A stretch of DNA of 64,000 nucleotides from Sulfurisphaera tokodaii str. 7 (GCF_000011205.1 NC_003106.2:806001-870000), one strand, 5' to 3'. Positions 35,491-45,201 are shown, counted from the stretch's first letter. Translations and numbers: made by a program. Notes: a model not told the origin generated them from the letters alone.

Positions 35491-35745
35491 AGATGGTTTG
35501 GGCGATTCAAGGATCCTTTACGAATTGTAATATTCTCATAAAATTATAATAATTCTTTGTTTAGCTTATTTGATATCATAAAAATGAGAAAAATTCATGC
35601 AAAAATTTTCCTTTTCTAGTTTGACTGTCTAAGTTAACCGGCTACACTTTCTGAGGTTTTGAAAGGCAAGATATTCATCTTAACATGATTGGGTTCCCGC
35701 GTAATCTGAAGGCTTATTGTTTCCATTTAAACTGTGATCAAAAGT

Positions 35746-36780
35746 TTATTTCATTTCAATCGGTACTAGTTTCACTGGACTCATATCGCTTAGGTACTCT
35801 AATAGTTCCATATCTTCTGGTAAGATTTCACCTATAACATTAAACCTCTTATCTGCCTCAACTTCCCTTTTGAATATCCAGACTTCTATTATATCTGGTC
35901 TATTATTCATTACAGTCACAGCACCCCTAAACCTCCTAGTTATGTTCCTAGATTTAATCTCATTCTTCACAAATCTGGCTAACGCTATCGAATATTCTTT
36001 TATCCTTACATCGTAATATACTTCTTCAAATATCTTTTTCTCTTCATCTGTAATGCCGGGATATACTAAGACCCTAATCTTCATGTATTCCTTAGCCTCA
36101 ATTAACTCTGAAAGTTCTTCATCGGTAGGGAATGGTTCACCTAAAATAACTCTGTCAATCGCTCCAGTATTAAACAGAATTGAGGCAGACTTCCAAATTT
36201 CTTTACCCCTTAACATTTCAACAGTAGTTCTAGACTCAACTTGTCTAGGTGAAGGTATAAAAGCTGCAACCGGTATTCCCCTTTCCTTAAATTCTTTAGA
36301 TTTCCTTATTGTACTCTCCAGGGATAGTGCAGTGTACTTGATGGGATAAAAATCGTGACTCGCCTTCAACCTCTCAATGTTACTCACTTTACTTATTAGG
36401 TAGTCAAGTTTATCTAAAGGGAAGATACTAGCATTTAACTCTATCACTAAGTCTAAATTGTTATTGGCCATTTTTATTAAATCGTCTATTGTAAAGCCGT
36501 AATCAGCCCTTAAGCCCTTAATCTTTAACTCCTTAAACACCTTCAAATTTGAGGGAGATGCTCCAAAACCTCTCATTATTTCTGGATTAATGTCTACAAA
36601 AAAGTACATGTCGTACTTTTCCGCAATACTTGCAATCTCTTTAATACCGTCTATATAGTTTGGGTCTATTCCAGACCATATTTCATTAAATTTCATTTTT
36701 CCGGCTTTTTCTGCAATTTCTTTTAACTCGTTAATCTTATCCTTCCTCCATGTTTGTGAAAGTATACCTATTGATCTCAT
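35746..36780 (-). CDS. DUF871/MupG-like TIM-barrel protein
   Basis: The 344-residue protein has an N-terminal barrel with GLRADYGFTIDDL, LVIELNASIFPLD and ASHDFYPIKYTALSLE, and a C-terminal cyclophilin-like beta part (about 230-344). Bacterial relatives (MupG) cleave MurNAc-6-phosphate-GlcNAc or related phospho-disaccharides. Archaea lack murein, so another substrate is expected. It lies near a PIG-L deacetylase and a GH116 glycosidase, suggesting amino-sugar or glycan turnover. The substrate is inference only. Confidence 0.72.
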   Translation of the reverse strand: MRSIGILSQTWRKDKINELKEIAEKAGKMKFNEIWSGIDPNYIDGIKEIASIAEKYDMYFFVDINPEIMRGFGASPSNLKVFKELKIKGLRADYGFTIDDLIKMANNNLDLVIELNASIFPLDKLDYLISKVSNIERLKASHDFYPIKYTALSLESTIRKSKEFKERGIPVAAFIPSPRQVESRTTVEMLRGKEIWKSASILFNTGAIDRVILGEPFPTDEELSELIEAKEYMKIRVLVYPGITDEEKKIFEEVYYDVRIKEYSIALARFVKNEIKSRNITRRFRGAVTVMNNRPDIIEVWIFKREVEADKRFNVIGEILPEDMELLEYLSDMSPVKLVPIEMK

Positions 36781-36919
36781 AATTTAGAGTATAGAAGAAA
36801 AGCTTATAGTCTTTTTCTTAGGAAAGGCAGAGGATAAATAATACTTGTCAATACGAGGTTAATATTTCAACTATTTATAATGGTTGTTTAACGCTATCAC
36901 TACTAATAAATGGTAAAGA

Positions 36920-37585
36920 TTAAATAACTAGCATATCATTAACAATCCTTTCCACGTAAAATGTCTCGTAATCACTATCTAAAAACTTCTTGATATAATC
37001 AGCATCTAAATATTTAAACTGGGATTCATGCTTCTTCATAGCTTCAAGTTTAATCCTTTTATACTCTCTAATATCAACTTTAATTTTTCTATGAAAGGGA
37101 ATTAAAAGATATTTTATCGCGTCAAAAACACTCTTAGAAGGAATAGGAAGCCAGTTTAGGTAACTTAACTCATTTACTGTAATTCCCACTTTTCTTATTG
37201 CTATTCTAGTTATATAACCTCCGGACCAATGATCATTATGACCGTCAAGCAGAGAGGGATAAATTATAATGTTTGGCTTAATTTCCCTAAGTATTTTCGC
37301 AACTCTTTCTGAAGCCTCCCTTATATGAAACCTTAACTTTGTATCTGGATAATTAAGGAAGAAAGCATTATCCTTTTTTATCCCTAGAACCTTTAACCCC
37401 TCTAAAGCCTCCTTCCTTCTAATTTCAGCAAGTTTTTCTCCTCTCTCTTCAGGATTAGGAGAACCGGCAGAGCCATCAGTCATATACACAATATAAATTT
37501 CATGGGACTTAGCTAACTTAGCTAAGGTACCCCCTGCATTGTCACACTCATCATCTGGATGAGGGGAAATAAATAATATTCTCAT
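36920..37585 (-). CDS. PIG-L/LmbE-family deacetylase
   Basis: The 221-residue protein has the zinc motif H9-P-D-D12-E (HPDDECDNAGG) and the second motif DGHNDHWSGG (near 121-130). The family removes acetyl groups from GlcNAc-containing compounds. It is divergent from the GH116 gene with only 37 bases between the starts, so the two share a promoter region. Deacetylation of a GlcNAc product released by the hydrolase is a reasonable guess. Confidence 0.85.
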   Translation of the reverse strand: MRILFISPHPDDECDNAGGTLAKLAKSHEIYIVYMTDGSAGSPNPEERGEKLAEIRRKEALEGLKVLGIKKDNAFFLNYPDTKLRFHIREASERVAKILREIKPNIIIYPSLLDGHNDHWSGGYITRIAIRKVGITVNELSYLNWLPIPSKSVFDAIKYLLIPFHRKIKVDIREYKRIKLEAMKKHESQFKYLDADYIKKFLDSDYETFYVERIVNDMLVI

Positions 37586-37622
37586 AGTTAAAATTTTAAC
37601 GTTAAAATTAATAATTAAGATT

Positions 37623-39674
37623 GTGGTTTATTTAACATCGAATGATAAGGAAGCTGGAGTACCGCTTGGAGGTATAGGAGCGGGAAAGATAGAGATAAGT
37701 AACAAGGGGAGAATGATAAACTTAACGATAGCAAATAATTGGTCATTTCCAATAAAGGAGATGTTAGGCTTTCACGTATTTATTCTCCCTAATGATTCTG
37801 AACCCTTCTTTCTACAAAGCGATTTAATCTTCCTCGATTTAAACAAACTTGCAGTACCTCTTGAATACGAGGGGAAGTACCCATTTGCGATGATAAAGGG
37901 AGTAAAAAACAGCGTAAAAGCAGAACTTGAGGCATTTTCAGCATTAATTCCCGAAAATTTGTACGATTCATCATTACCCGCTGTAGGAATTTCAGTTAAA
38001 GTGAGTGGGAGTAAATCGGGGCTCATTGCAATATCAATGGGTAATATAACTGGGATAAGTAAGATAGGGAGATATAATGAAGGGTTAAAGAACGGGATAA
38101 TAATGAAGAATTCAAAAGCTAACGACCTAGATCCATATAACGGTGAGACTGTTCTAGTAACGGAGAGTCCTAAGGCTATAGTAAAACAGTATAATTTCCA
38201 CGTAAATAGAGGTCTCGAAAAGACGCTAAACTTACATAGGCTCATAGAAAATGAGAAACCTTGGATGGACTTGATGAGTGGAAAGATACCAGAGAGTGAA
38301 GATGGCGAATCTACTGGCTCTTACTATTTACCAGCGGGGATGATAATAGATGAATATGAAAAGAACGAAGAAGTAAAGTTTGTCTTTTCATGGTTCTTCA
38401 ATAAACCGTGGGTCTATTACCCATATAAGCACTACTATTCTAACTTCTTCTCTAGTGCTAAGGAAGTTGCTAGTTACTTTCTTGAAAACTTTGACAGATT
38501 AAAAGAAAAAACGAGAAGGTGGCATGAGGACTTGATTGACCCGTCATTACCAGACTGGTTAAGTGATGCTATAATTAACAGTACTTATATTCTATCTTCA
38601 AGCACCTGGCTTGACGAAAAGGGGAGATTTGGAATAATGGAGGGTACACAAGTAGGTACTATGCTATCAACAATAGGCGGAGTTTGTTATGAGACGGGGT
38701 CATTGCCAGTAGTGCTTATGTTCCCGATGCTTGAAAAATCAACGATAGAGCAGTTTATATTAAACATGAGGGAAGACGGGTATATCCCGCATGATTTAGG
38801 TACATACTCATTTGATGCCCCATCAGATGGAACTACAGCACCGCCAAAGTGGAAAGACACTAACACCACTTTTGTACTGATGGTATATAGGTACTACTTA
38901 AGGACTAAAGATAAAGAGTTTCTAAAAAGCGTTTATCCTTATGTTAAAAAAGCAATGAGCTGGATAATTTCCAAAGATAAAGACGGAGACGGATTACCAG
39001 AAGTTGATGGATCTACAGATCAAGGATTTGATTGTGTTCCTATTGAAGGTGTTTGTAGTTATATTTCCACAGTGTACATAGCTGCATTAGAGGCTATGAT
39101 AAAGATTGCAGAAATTGTAGGAGATAGCACTTCCTATTACTCGTCTTTACTAAGTAAGGCTAAATCATCTTTGATGAAGTTATTTGATGGTAAGAAGTTT
39201 ATCCCATGGACCGGAAAGCCAAATCATCATAAAGCAGTATTTTCAGCACAGATATTTGGCCAATGGTGGGCCTATTTACTTGATCTAGATGTCGTTGCAG
39301 ATAGAAGTGCGATTTTATCTGCACTCGATGAGATATACAGAGTAAATGGCCATGCATCAAAATACTGTACTCCTAATATGGCTAAAGAGGGAGAGAGCCT
39401 TGACGATTTAGATTCTCAATTGACTTCCTCATGGCCTAGACTGGTCTTTTCACTATCAGCTCTAGGTTACAGTTTGGGAAAAAGGGAGTGGTTAGATATT
39501 GCAAAGAAAGAGTGGGATAACTTAGTAGACAAGGGGTTAATGTGGAACCAACCTTCATTAATCCACTCTAACGACGGAAATCCAGATAATCCATTTCTAG
39601 ACCATTATATAGGTAGTGCTGCCCCATGGGGATTTACATATAAGTATGCGTTAAAAAGATTAGTTAAGATTTAA
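37623..39674 (+). CDS. GH116-family beta-glycosidase
   Basis: The 683-residue protein has the GH116 N-terminal beta domain (GVPLGGIGAGKIEIS) and an (alpha/alpha)6 barrel. Candidate catalytic residues are E340 in GRFGIMEGTQ (nucleophile) and D466 in DGSTDQGFD (acid/base). Their spacing of 126 agrees with what I recall for characterised S. solfataricus members. Known Sulfolobus GH116 enzymes cleave beta-glucosides, xylosides or N-acetylglucosaminides. No signal peptide is seen, so it is probably cytoplasmic. The start is GTG at 37623. Confidence 0.88.
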   Translation: MVYLTSNDKEAGVPLGGIGAGKIEISNKGRMINLTIANNWSFPIKEMLGFHVFILPNDSEPFFLQSDLIFLDLNKLAVPLEYEGKYPFAMIKGVKNSVKAELEAFSALIPENLYDSSLPAVGISVKVSGSKSGLIAISMGNITGISKIGRYNEGLKNGIIMKNSKANDLDPYNGETVLVTESPKAIVKQYNFHVNRGLEKTLNLHRLIENEKPWMDLMSGKIPESEDGESTGSYYLPAGMIIDEYEKNEEVKFVFSWFFNKPWVYYPYKHYYSNFFSSAKEVASYFLENFDRLKEKTRRWHEDLIDPSLPDWLSDAIINSTYILSSSTWLDEKGRFGIMEGTQVGTMLSTIGGVCYETGSLPVVLMFPMLEKSTIEQFILNMREDGYIPHDLGTYSFDAPSDGTTAPPKWKDTNTTFVLMVYRYYLRTKDKEFLKSVYPYVKKAMSWIISKDKDGDGLPEVDGSTDQGFDCVPIEGVCSYISTVYIAALEAMIKIAEIVGDSTSYYSSLLSKAKSSLMKLFDGKKFIPWTGKPNHHKAVFSAQIFGQWWAYLLDLDVVADRSAILSALDEIYRVNGHASKYCTPNMAKEGESLDDLDSQLTSSWPRLVFSLSALGYSLGKREWLDIAKKEWDNLVDKGLMWNQPSLIHSNDGNPDNPFLDHYIGSAAPWGFTYKYALKRLVKI

Positions 39675-40075
39675 CTTTTAATGCATGTTTAACTAAGTAT
39701 ATCAAAATGTTACCTATGTAATAGGGAAGATCGAAATGCTCTCCAGTAATTCTTGAAGGTTAATTCCAAGGATATCTTATAGAGACTGTAGTCCACTTTA
39801 TTTAATCTCAAACCCCTCATTTACCATACCCTTAAGTATCATATGAGATGTTGCTGCAAATACTACTCTGGGCCATTAAGATACCATTTGATCTGTTGAA
39901 ATGTAGGTGCTTCCGTCACAATTTACAGAGTTAACTAAACAGTAGGGGATACTTTAAAGGGTGAGGTCCCTACCCTTAAAGCTAGTCCCTAATTTGTTCC
40001 CTTTACCCTCCCATATCAAGGTTTTAGTAACCCTAATCATTGATCCCGTTAAAGCAAACCTAACTTCTTAATTGT
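39664..40075 (-). pseudogene. Decayed GH116 C-terminal fragment
   Basis: The minus strand keeps one frame over about 300 bases (GSMIRVTKTLIWEGKGNKLG, then NSVNCDGSTYISTDQMVS-stop-WPRVVFAATSHMILKGMVNE), interrupted by three TAA codons. A frameshift near 39780 leads to PSRITGEHFDLPYYIGN and ILIYLVKHALKVKS with a TAA at 39664-39666. The order WPRVVFA...GMVNEGFEI...PYYIG resembles the C-terminal region of GH116/GBA2-type glucosylceramidases. It overlaps the end of the intact GH116 gene. Confidence 0.65.
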
Positions 40076-40490
40076 TATAAGCGTTAGATAATAATGAGAT
40101 AAACCAAGTTAAGATAATGTTTTGAATTTCATCTATAAATATTATCGTTTCTCCAAGTTTATTTAATAGGTCTTGTAATCCCTTAACTGATTTCTTGTCT
40201 ATCTCTATCTTTATCACTTTCAAATTTATTTGAATCTTAGCCTGAAGAGAGTTAATTAAAGCCTTATCCAATTCTTTAAGTGATTTTATCCCAGAAGCAT
40301 CTATATATATTCCCTTTAACTCGTTACTTACTATCTTAATTATTGAGGTCTTTCCAGTCCTTTTAGGCCCAATAGTTAACGGCCAAAATTTTCATTCTAA
40401 AAGTTTCTCTACTTCATCAATTATTTCCTCATTATCAAAAAATTCTTCTCTACTAGATTTGGGATAAGGATCAAAAAGTTCGCATAAAGC
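40068..40490 (-). pseudogene. Decayed archaeal ATPase gene (PF01637-like)
   Basis: The minus strand reads LCELFDPYPKSSREEFFDNE and EIIDEVEKLLE, then a TGA. It continues in the same frame with a Walker A (GPKRTGKTS) and Walker B (IIFIDEIQN), ending with a TAA after about 135 codons. The FDPYPK...REEFF start is typical of archaeal ATPases. It lacks the C-terminal half, lost at the junction with the GH116 fragment. Confidence 0.65.
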
Positions 40491-40823
40491 TATATTAGTT
40501 ACTAATATAGCTATCTAACGTTTCAATCCAGTTTAATATCGCTATATACAAAATACAAAGAATATTTCTAGTAAAATATGTGATTATTTGAATGATATTT
40601 GATTATCAATACAAAACATAACTGAAAGGTTAACGATGAGTGTTTCTTAATATTGATTAAAAACCCCAACTTATCAAATTTATGTAACAACATAATGAGC
40701 TATTTCAATAGGATTTGCTAAATTATACGTAAGTAGTTATAGGATGTTTATCTCAAAAGACAACTTCACTATTATCTAAGTTAATTTTATTAACTTACGT
40801 AAAAAGATATAGATGTGATATAA
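40491..40823. other. Non-coding interval, 333 bp
   Basis: AT-rich with no credible reading frame. TTACGTAAAAAGATATAGATG just before 40824 may contain the promoter of the following gene. Confidence 0.4.
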
Positions 40824-41384
40824 ATGGATAGACAAGAACCTCATAGAATATCTTTATTGAAATGGCTCAGTCTGTTCTTATTATTTGTAGGATTGCCCAC
40901 AGCAGTTTCAGTCTTCATATCATTCTCAATTCCTTATTACGTTTTTCATAATCCTACGTTAGCCAATAACCTTAGTACTATAGTGCCTATTATAGTTGTC
41001 GTTATATCTTATTATTTCTTCAATAGATACCTCTTAAGTCACAATATGATTTCTCCATTCACGAGAAGAAGAAAAACGATTACTATCCTACCAGATAGTG
41101 GAAAACCTATTGATGAGAAATATATAAGATCATTTGAGGCAGGACTTAACTTTTACAAGAATGATTCTAACGAGTATGTAAAGCGATTAGCTATGATAGG
41201 ATTGATGTATTTACAAAACGCAATTGCTTATGGAAATAAGGACTATTATCTGAAGGCTAGGGATTACTTGTATAAAGCTGAAGAGGAGATGAATGGTAAA
41301 AATGTGACTTTTGAGACGAGATTACTTGTCGATAATCTAAGTAGCAAAATTGAGACTTATAAATATAGATTTGGAGAGAGATAG
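40824..41384 (+). CDS. Hypothetical protein, two membrane helices and a TPR-like tail
   Basis: The 186-residue protein has two N-terminal hydrophobic helices (about residues 14-36 and 46-65), then a basic stretch (FTRRRKTITIL). A helical cytoplasmic domain follows (YVKRLAMIGLMYLQNAIAYG and DYYLKARDYLYKAEEEMNGK) that resembles one or two TPR-like hairpins. No family is recognised. It is isolated among pseudogenes and repeats. Confidence 0.5.
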   Translation: MDRQEPHRISLLKWLSLFLLFVGLPTAVSVFISFSIPYYVFHNPTLANNLSTIVPIIVVVISYYFFNRYLLSHNMISPFTRRRKTITILPDSGKPIDEKYIRSFEAGLNFYKNDSNEYVKRLAMIGLMYLQNAIAYGNKDYYLKARDYLYKAEEEMNGKNVTFETRLLVDNLSSKIETYKYRFGER

Positions 41385-41639
41385 TACAAAAATTGAATCG
41401 GAGAATTTGATTGCTTCTATCTTAATAATATTATTTTACAAAGTGAGAAAAGCCAACGAGAATTAGTTAACCCTAAATTATTTATTATGAGCTTATTGTA
41501 AATTGTAATTTTACCTAATATTCAGCACATAAACAATACAATATGGTAAAACTATTCGTCATTATTTAAATTATGACCTTGTTATTAATACGTTGTTACT
41601 TGTTGTTAGTGCTAACTTAGTGTGAGTTTAATAGTCAAA

Positions 41640-41795
41640 ATTTCACTCTCAGAAGGGCTTATTGCTTTCCTAATGATAGAATACCTATATTATGGCGCAT
41701 ATCCAATAGTAGTTCTTGAAAGCAAAGATAAGATAAAACTTCTTCGCTCATATTTTGACTCAGTAATAGTAAGGGATTTCTCTACAGTCCCATGA
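41640..41795 (+). pseudogene. Fragment of an AAA/DUF4143 ATPase
   Basis: One frame reads SEGLIAFLMIEYLYYGAYPI, VVLESKDKIKLLRSYFDSVI and VRDFSTVP, then TGA. The order Y-G-x-Y-P, K-L-L-R-S-Y-F-D, V-R-D is the middle of AAA_14/DUF4143 ATPases such as 33079-34404. Both ends are missing. Confidence 0.55.
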
Positions 41796-41830
41796 ACTGT
41801 TGCGGAAATATTTGCATCTTATCCGATCTC

Positions 41831-42015
41831 TAATAGTAGTTTAAGGAAATTCCCTCACCATAAAAAATTATAATATTTTTTCATAAACTAATAAATACTT
41901 TGAATTTACTTCCTTACTTTATTTCGTTAATCATAAGGAATTTTCAGCTAATAGTACAATATATCTTACATTTGTTTAACGTAACGTAAAAATATAACGA
42001 TTTTCCTATAAATGC
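41831..42015 (+). repeat. 185-bp dispersed repeat, copy 2
   Basis: Inverted copy of 23195-23375, starting TAATAGTAGTTTAAGGAAAT and ending TTTTCCTATAAATGC. It lies directly after the ATPase fragment. The remaining 41385-41639 and 42016-42214 stretches show no gene. Confidence 0.8.
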
Positions 42016-42214
42016 TATACTGAGTTATTAAGATTGAAAAGAATAGTCTAATTTGTATTATTTGAAACTCTGTTAATGAATAAGTGGAACTATTAAAGAT
42101 ATATTTCTGGAAAAATGATTTTCTCTACATAGATTATATTACAAGAGAACAAAGTAAGTTATTCTCTTTTCCTTAACTTATTTATGGACAAATAAACTAA
42201 TCTTTATTAAGTTT

Positions 42215-42751
42215 TTAAGGGAATTTTTTCTTCATAATAGAAATGAAAATGCCTTGATCTATATAAAACTCGACCTCATCAAAATAGGTTAAGAAATCCT
42301 TCCTAATACTTCTCATTATATCAATATCAGCTAGGACTAAGATTCCATCACTTTTTAACACTCTGTATATTTCTTCTATTTTATCTTTCCTTTCTTTCTT
42401 AGTAACATTATAAAAGTAAAGAAAAGAATAAACAGCGTCAAAGAAAGAAGACCTAAATGGTAATGGAAATAAATTCTGTACAATAGTTACATTGTCTTTT
42501 ACTCCTTTTGTCCATTTATTAATATCTTCTCCCTTCCAATCATCAATAGCATATATCTGTTTTGCAATTTTTCTAGCATACATGAAGATTAAACAGTTAC
42601 CACATGCTATTTCTAAAACCTTATTAAGATTAAAACGCGATAAAAAGTTCATAAGTAGCTTAGCATAATAAATTTCCTCGTCTATGGTTACACCCATTCT
42701 TTTGAAGGGTTTTACATCGTAAGCATTTATACTATCAAAAAGGGATGACAT
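42215..42751 (-). CDS. SAM-dependent methyltransferase, class I fold
   Basis: The 178-residue protein has the SAM-binding motif I as VLEIACGNCLIFMYA (E-x-A-C-G-N-C instead of the usual E-x-G-x-G) and an acidic residue at the end of strand 2 (IYAIDDW). Motif IV-like DAVYSFLYFYNV and a typical YRVLKSDGILVLADIDI follow. The methyl acceptor is unknown. It sits downstream of wrbA on the same strand, 42 bases away. Confidence 0.72.
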   Translation of the reverse strand: MSSLFDSINAYDVKPFKRMGVTIDEEIYYAKLLMNFLSRFNLNKVLEIACGNCLIFMYARKIAKQIYAIDDWKGEDINKWTKGVKDNVTIVQNLFPLPFRSSFFDAVYSFLYFYNVTKKERKDKIEEIYRVLKSDGILVLADIDIMRSIRKDFLTYFDEVEFYIDQGIFISIMKKKFP

Positions 42752-42793
42752 AAGCTAATTAAAAAAGGAATAGTTATAACTATTATACCTAAT

Positions 42794-43393
42794 TTATTTG
42801 TTACAGCACTTAATAGCTTTAGCAACCTCAGTAATCCTTTTTCCTTGGAATCTGGCAATCTTCCTTTCCATCTCGTCTAGCTCTTCTTTTGAACCTAGAT
42901 GTGTTGCTCCATAAGGACCTCCACCAGTCGTAGTTTGGAATAATTCTGGTATACCATAGCCTATAGGAACGATTATCATACCGAAATGATATGCATATGT
43001 ACTCATTGTTAGTATTGTAGTCTCATGGCCTCCGTGAACTGTTGAAGCTTCTGTGAAAAACGTAACTGGCTTGCCATAAAGAACATTATCTTTCCAGAGA
43101 ATGGCTGTAGTATCTAGAAACGTTTTTAGACCTCCTGCCATATTACCATATCTAGTTGGAGAACCGATTGCAAATCCGTCTGCCCATCTCATATCATCTA
43201 AAGTAACTTCTGGTATATCTTTTACCTTATCAAACGGTATCCTAGATTGGAATTCTGGTGGTAAAGTTTCTCTAACTCTTCTAATTTTTACTTCAGCACC
43301 AGCTTCTTCAGCGCCTTTTCCTATTTCCTTAGCTAATTCAACTATTGAACCGTATCCATAAAAGAGGACTAAAATATTTGGTTTACAAGACAT
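42794..43393 (-). CDS. wrbA: WrbA-like flavodoxin-fold NAD(P)H:quinone oxidoreductase
   Basis: The 199-residue protein has the flavodoxin fold. The FMN phosphate loop is LFYGYGSIVELAKEI, the isoalloxazine loops are GSPTRYGNMAGGLKTFLD and STVHGGHETT, and GGGPYGATH follows near the C-terminus; all are WrbA features. It reduces quinones with two electrons and limits oxidative stress. The ATG has no obvious ribosome site, consistent with a leaderless mRNA. Confidence 0.88.
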   Translation of the reverse strand: MSCKPNILVLFYGYGSIVELAKEIGKGAEEAGAEVKIRRVRETLPPEFQSRIPFDKVKDIPEVTLDDMRWADGFAIGSPTRYGNMAGGLKTFLDTTAILWKDNVLYGKPVTFFTEASTVHGGHETTILTMSTYAYHFGMIIVPIGYGIPELFQTTTGGGPYGATHLGSKEELDEMERKIARFQGKRITEVAKAIKCCNK

Positions 43394-43682
43394 GATTGTA
43401 AGTTTGTATTCCTTTTATAAAATTTAACTTTACTATAAGAAAGTTAATTTTTTACACATTTGCTAGAACTTAAAAAATCTCATGAAATGTTAAAAAAATT
43501 TAATAACTCCTTTTATACGTTTAAAAGTTTTCTATCGAATCATTTAACATATGAAAGTTTAAATTTTAATAATCCAAATACAATTAGGTGATGTCAAAAT
43601 CCCTTATGATGTAGTTTTAACTGCTGAAAGGGGTACTTTCACAGACTATGGTGGGATTTCCCCATTAGGTTATGTAGCTTGT

Positions 43683-45191
43683 TTGCCATACCGTTTAGTT
43701 CCAAGAATTTTCATGGATAAAATATTTACTCCACCGGAAAAAACTGATAGGGATGGAAGGGCAATATTTGCACCATATCCTTTAAGAAAAGTTGAGGCCA
43801 TATTAACTTCTCACGGTTTTAACGTAATAGTTACTCCACCGGAAAAGTTAGAAAAAGTAGTTAGCAAAGGGGCTAAGGTTATAGGTATTAACACTCATGA
43901 CCCCCTAGGAATTGAACCAGTAAGTATGAAATTAAGTATAATTTTTGGTGGAGGTAAAACTTGGACAGCAAAATTCTTTGAGGAATTAGGTGAAAAAATA
44001 AAGAAAATAAAAAGCAAATATGATATAAAAGTCGTAGTTGGTGGTGCTGGTGCTTGGCAGTTAGAGAAAGAGCCACCTGAATGGATTGATGTTGTCTTTA
44101 TTGGTCATGCTGAGATTGATTTTCCAGAAATAGTTAAAAAATTAGAAGAAGGTGAAAAAGTACCTAGAGTAGTTAAGGCTAGATATCCTAAAAAATTAAG
44201 TGAAATCCCTCCAATTATAAATGCAGCAAGAGGTGGGGAAGTTCAAATTACTAGGGGTTGTCCTAGAGGTTGCTGGTTCTGCTCTGTTACTCCAGACACC
44301 TTTATCTCATTCCCAATTGATTATATATTGAAGGAAGTAGAAGTTAATATGAGGGCTGGAATTAAAGATGTTAGTTTAATTACAGATGATATGATGCTTT
44401 ATGGGGCTAAAAGTTTAAGGGAAGTAAATCATGATGCTATAATAAGATTATATACAGAGTTAAAGAAGGCGGGAGTAGATTACATTAATTTTGCTCATAT
44501 ATCAGCCGCACCAGTAAAACTTAGTCCTAGAACTATTAAGGAAATGAGTGAGATTGCAGGATGGAATGAACAAAAGGCCGTATCTCCAGTTGTTGGGTTA
44601 GAGACTGGCAGTGAGAAAATATTTAATAAATATATGAAAATGAAGGCTTTTCCGTGGGGATATAATAATTGGAAAGATTTAATTGTTGAGGCTACAGCAA
44701 TCATGAATGACAGTTATATTTATCCTTGTTATACAATGACTATTGGCTATCCAGATGAAACAGATGAGGATGTTGAACAATCAATAAAGTTAGTCGAGTA
44801 TATAATAGATCATAAACCAATTGCTTGGATTTTCCCACTACCAGTAATCCCAATGGGTACTTCAAAAATTAGGGATAATCCTTTACCAGCAATAGAGAGA
44901 CTCCCATCTAGATATTGGGATTTACTTTATATGACATGGAAATACGATCTCCAAATAACTAGAAAATTAGCAAGAACAATTACGGCCACGAGTAAAAATA
45001 AAGTAGTTAGAAGTTTGGCTACATATTTGATAGATAAGGTATTTAATAACGTGGAATGGTACTTTAAACAACTTAAAGAAAGCAAAGGGAAATCTGCTCT
45101 CTCTTATAAAGATTTAAACCTTAACACAACTTATGGGGTAATGTGGGCTATAGCCCAGCTATTTAAGTTAGCTTTTTCTTCTTCTGGTTAA
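43683..45191 (+). CDS. Radical SAM protein with B12-binding-like N-terminus
   Basis: The protein has a Rossmann-like N-terminal domain (KVVVGGAGAWQL, IDVVFIGHAEIDFPEI) and the radical SAM cluster motif C193-x3-C197-x2-C200 (GCPRGCWFC). A TIM-barrel part and a helical C-terminus follow. The first allowed start in the frame is a TTG at 43683, with no ribosome site. However, the frame is open upstream and looks coding (VVLTAERGTFTDYGGISPLG) back to an ATG at 43551 that has a good TATA spacing but is followed by an in-frame TAA at 43560. The natural gene may therefore be 43551-45191 with a nonsense codon. The reaction is unknown. Confidence 0.75.
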   Translation: MPYRLVPRIFMDKIFTPPEKTDRDGRAIFAPYPLRKVEAILTSHGFNVIVTPPEKLEKVVSKGAKVIGINTHDPLGIEPVSMKLSIIFGGGKTWTAKFFEELGEKIKKIKSKYDIKVVVGGAGAWQLEKEPPEWIDVVFIGHAEIDFPEIVKKLEEGEKVPRVVKARYPKKLSEIPPIINAARGGEVQITRGCPRGCWFCSVTPDTFISFPIDYILKEVEVNMRAGIKDVSLITDDMMLYGAKSLREVNHDAIIRLYTELKKAGVDYINFAHISAAPVKLSPRTIKEMSEIAGWNEQKAVSPVVGLETGSEKIFNKYMKMKAFPWGYNNWKDLIVEATAIMNDSYIYPCYTMTIGYPDETDEDVEQSIKLVEYIIDHKPIAWIFPLPVIPMGTSKIRDNPLPAIERLPSRYWDLLYMTWKYDLQITRKLARTITATSKNKVVRSLATYLIDKVFNNVEWYFKQLKESKGKSALSYKDLNLNTTYGVMWAIAQLFKLAFSSSG

Positions 45192-45201
45192 ATTGATTAA
45201 T

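Noticed and set aside
37772-38245. Open frame antisense to the GH116 gene
   Set aside because: It is contained within a conserved enzyme gene and has no start signals or motif.
40491-40560. Integrase attachment site or tRNA fragment near GTTTCAATCCAG
   Set aside because: No tRNA gene, integrase or direct repeat accompanies it.
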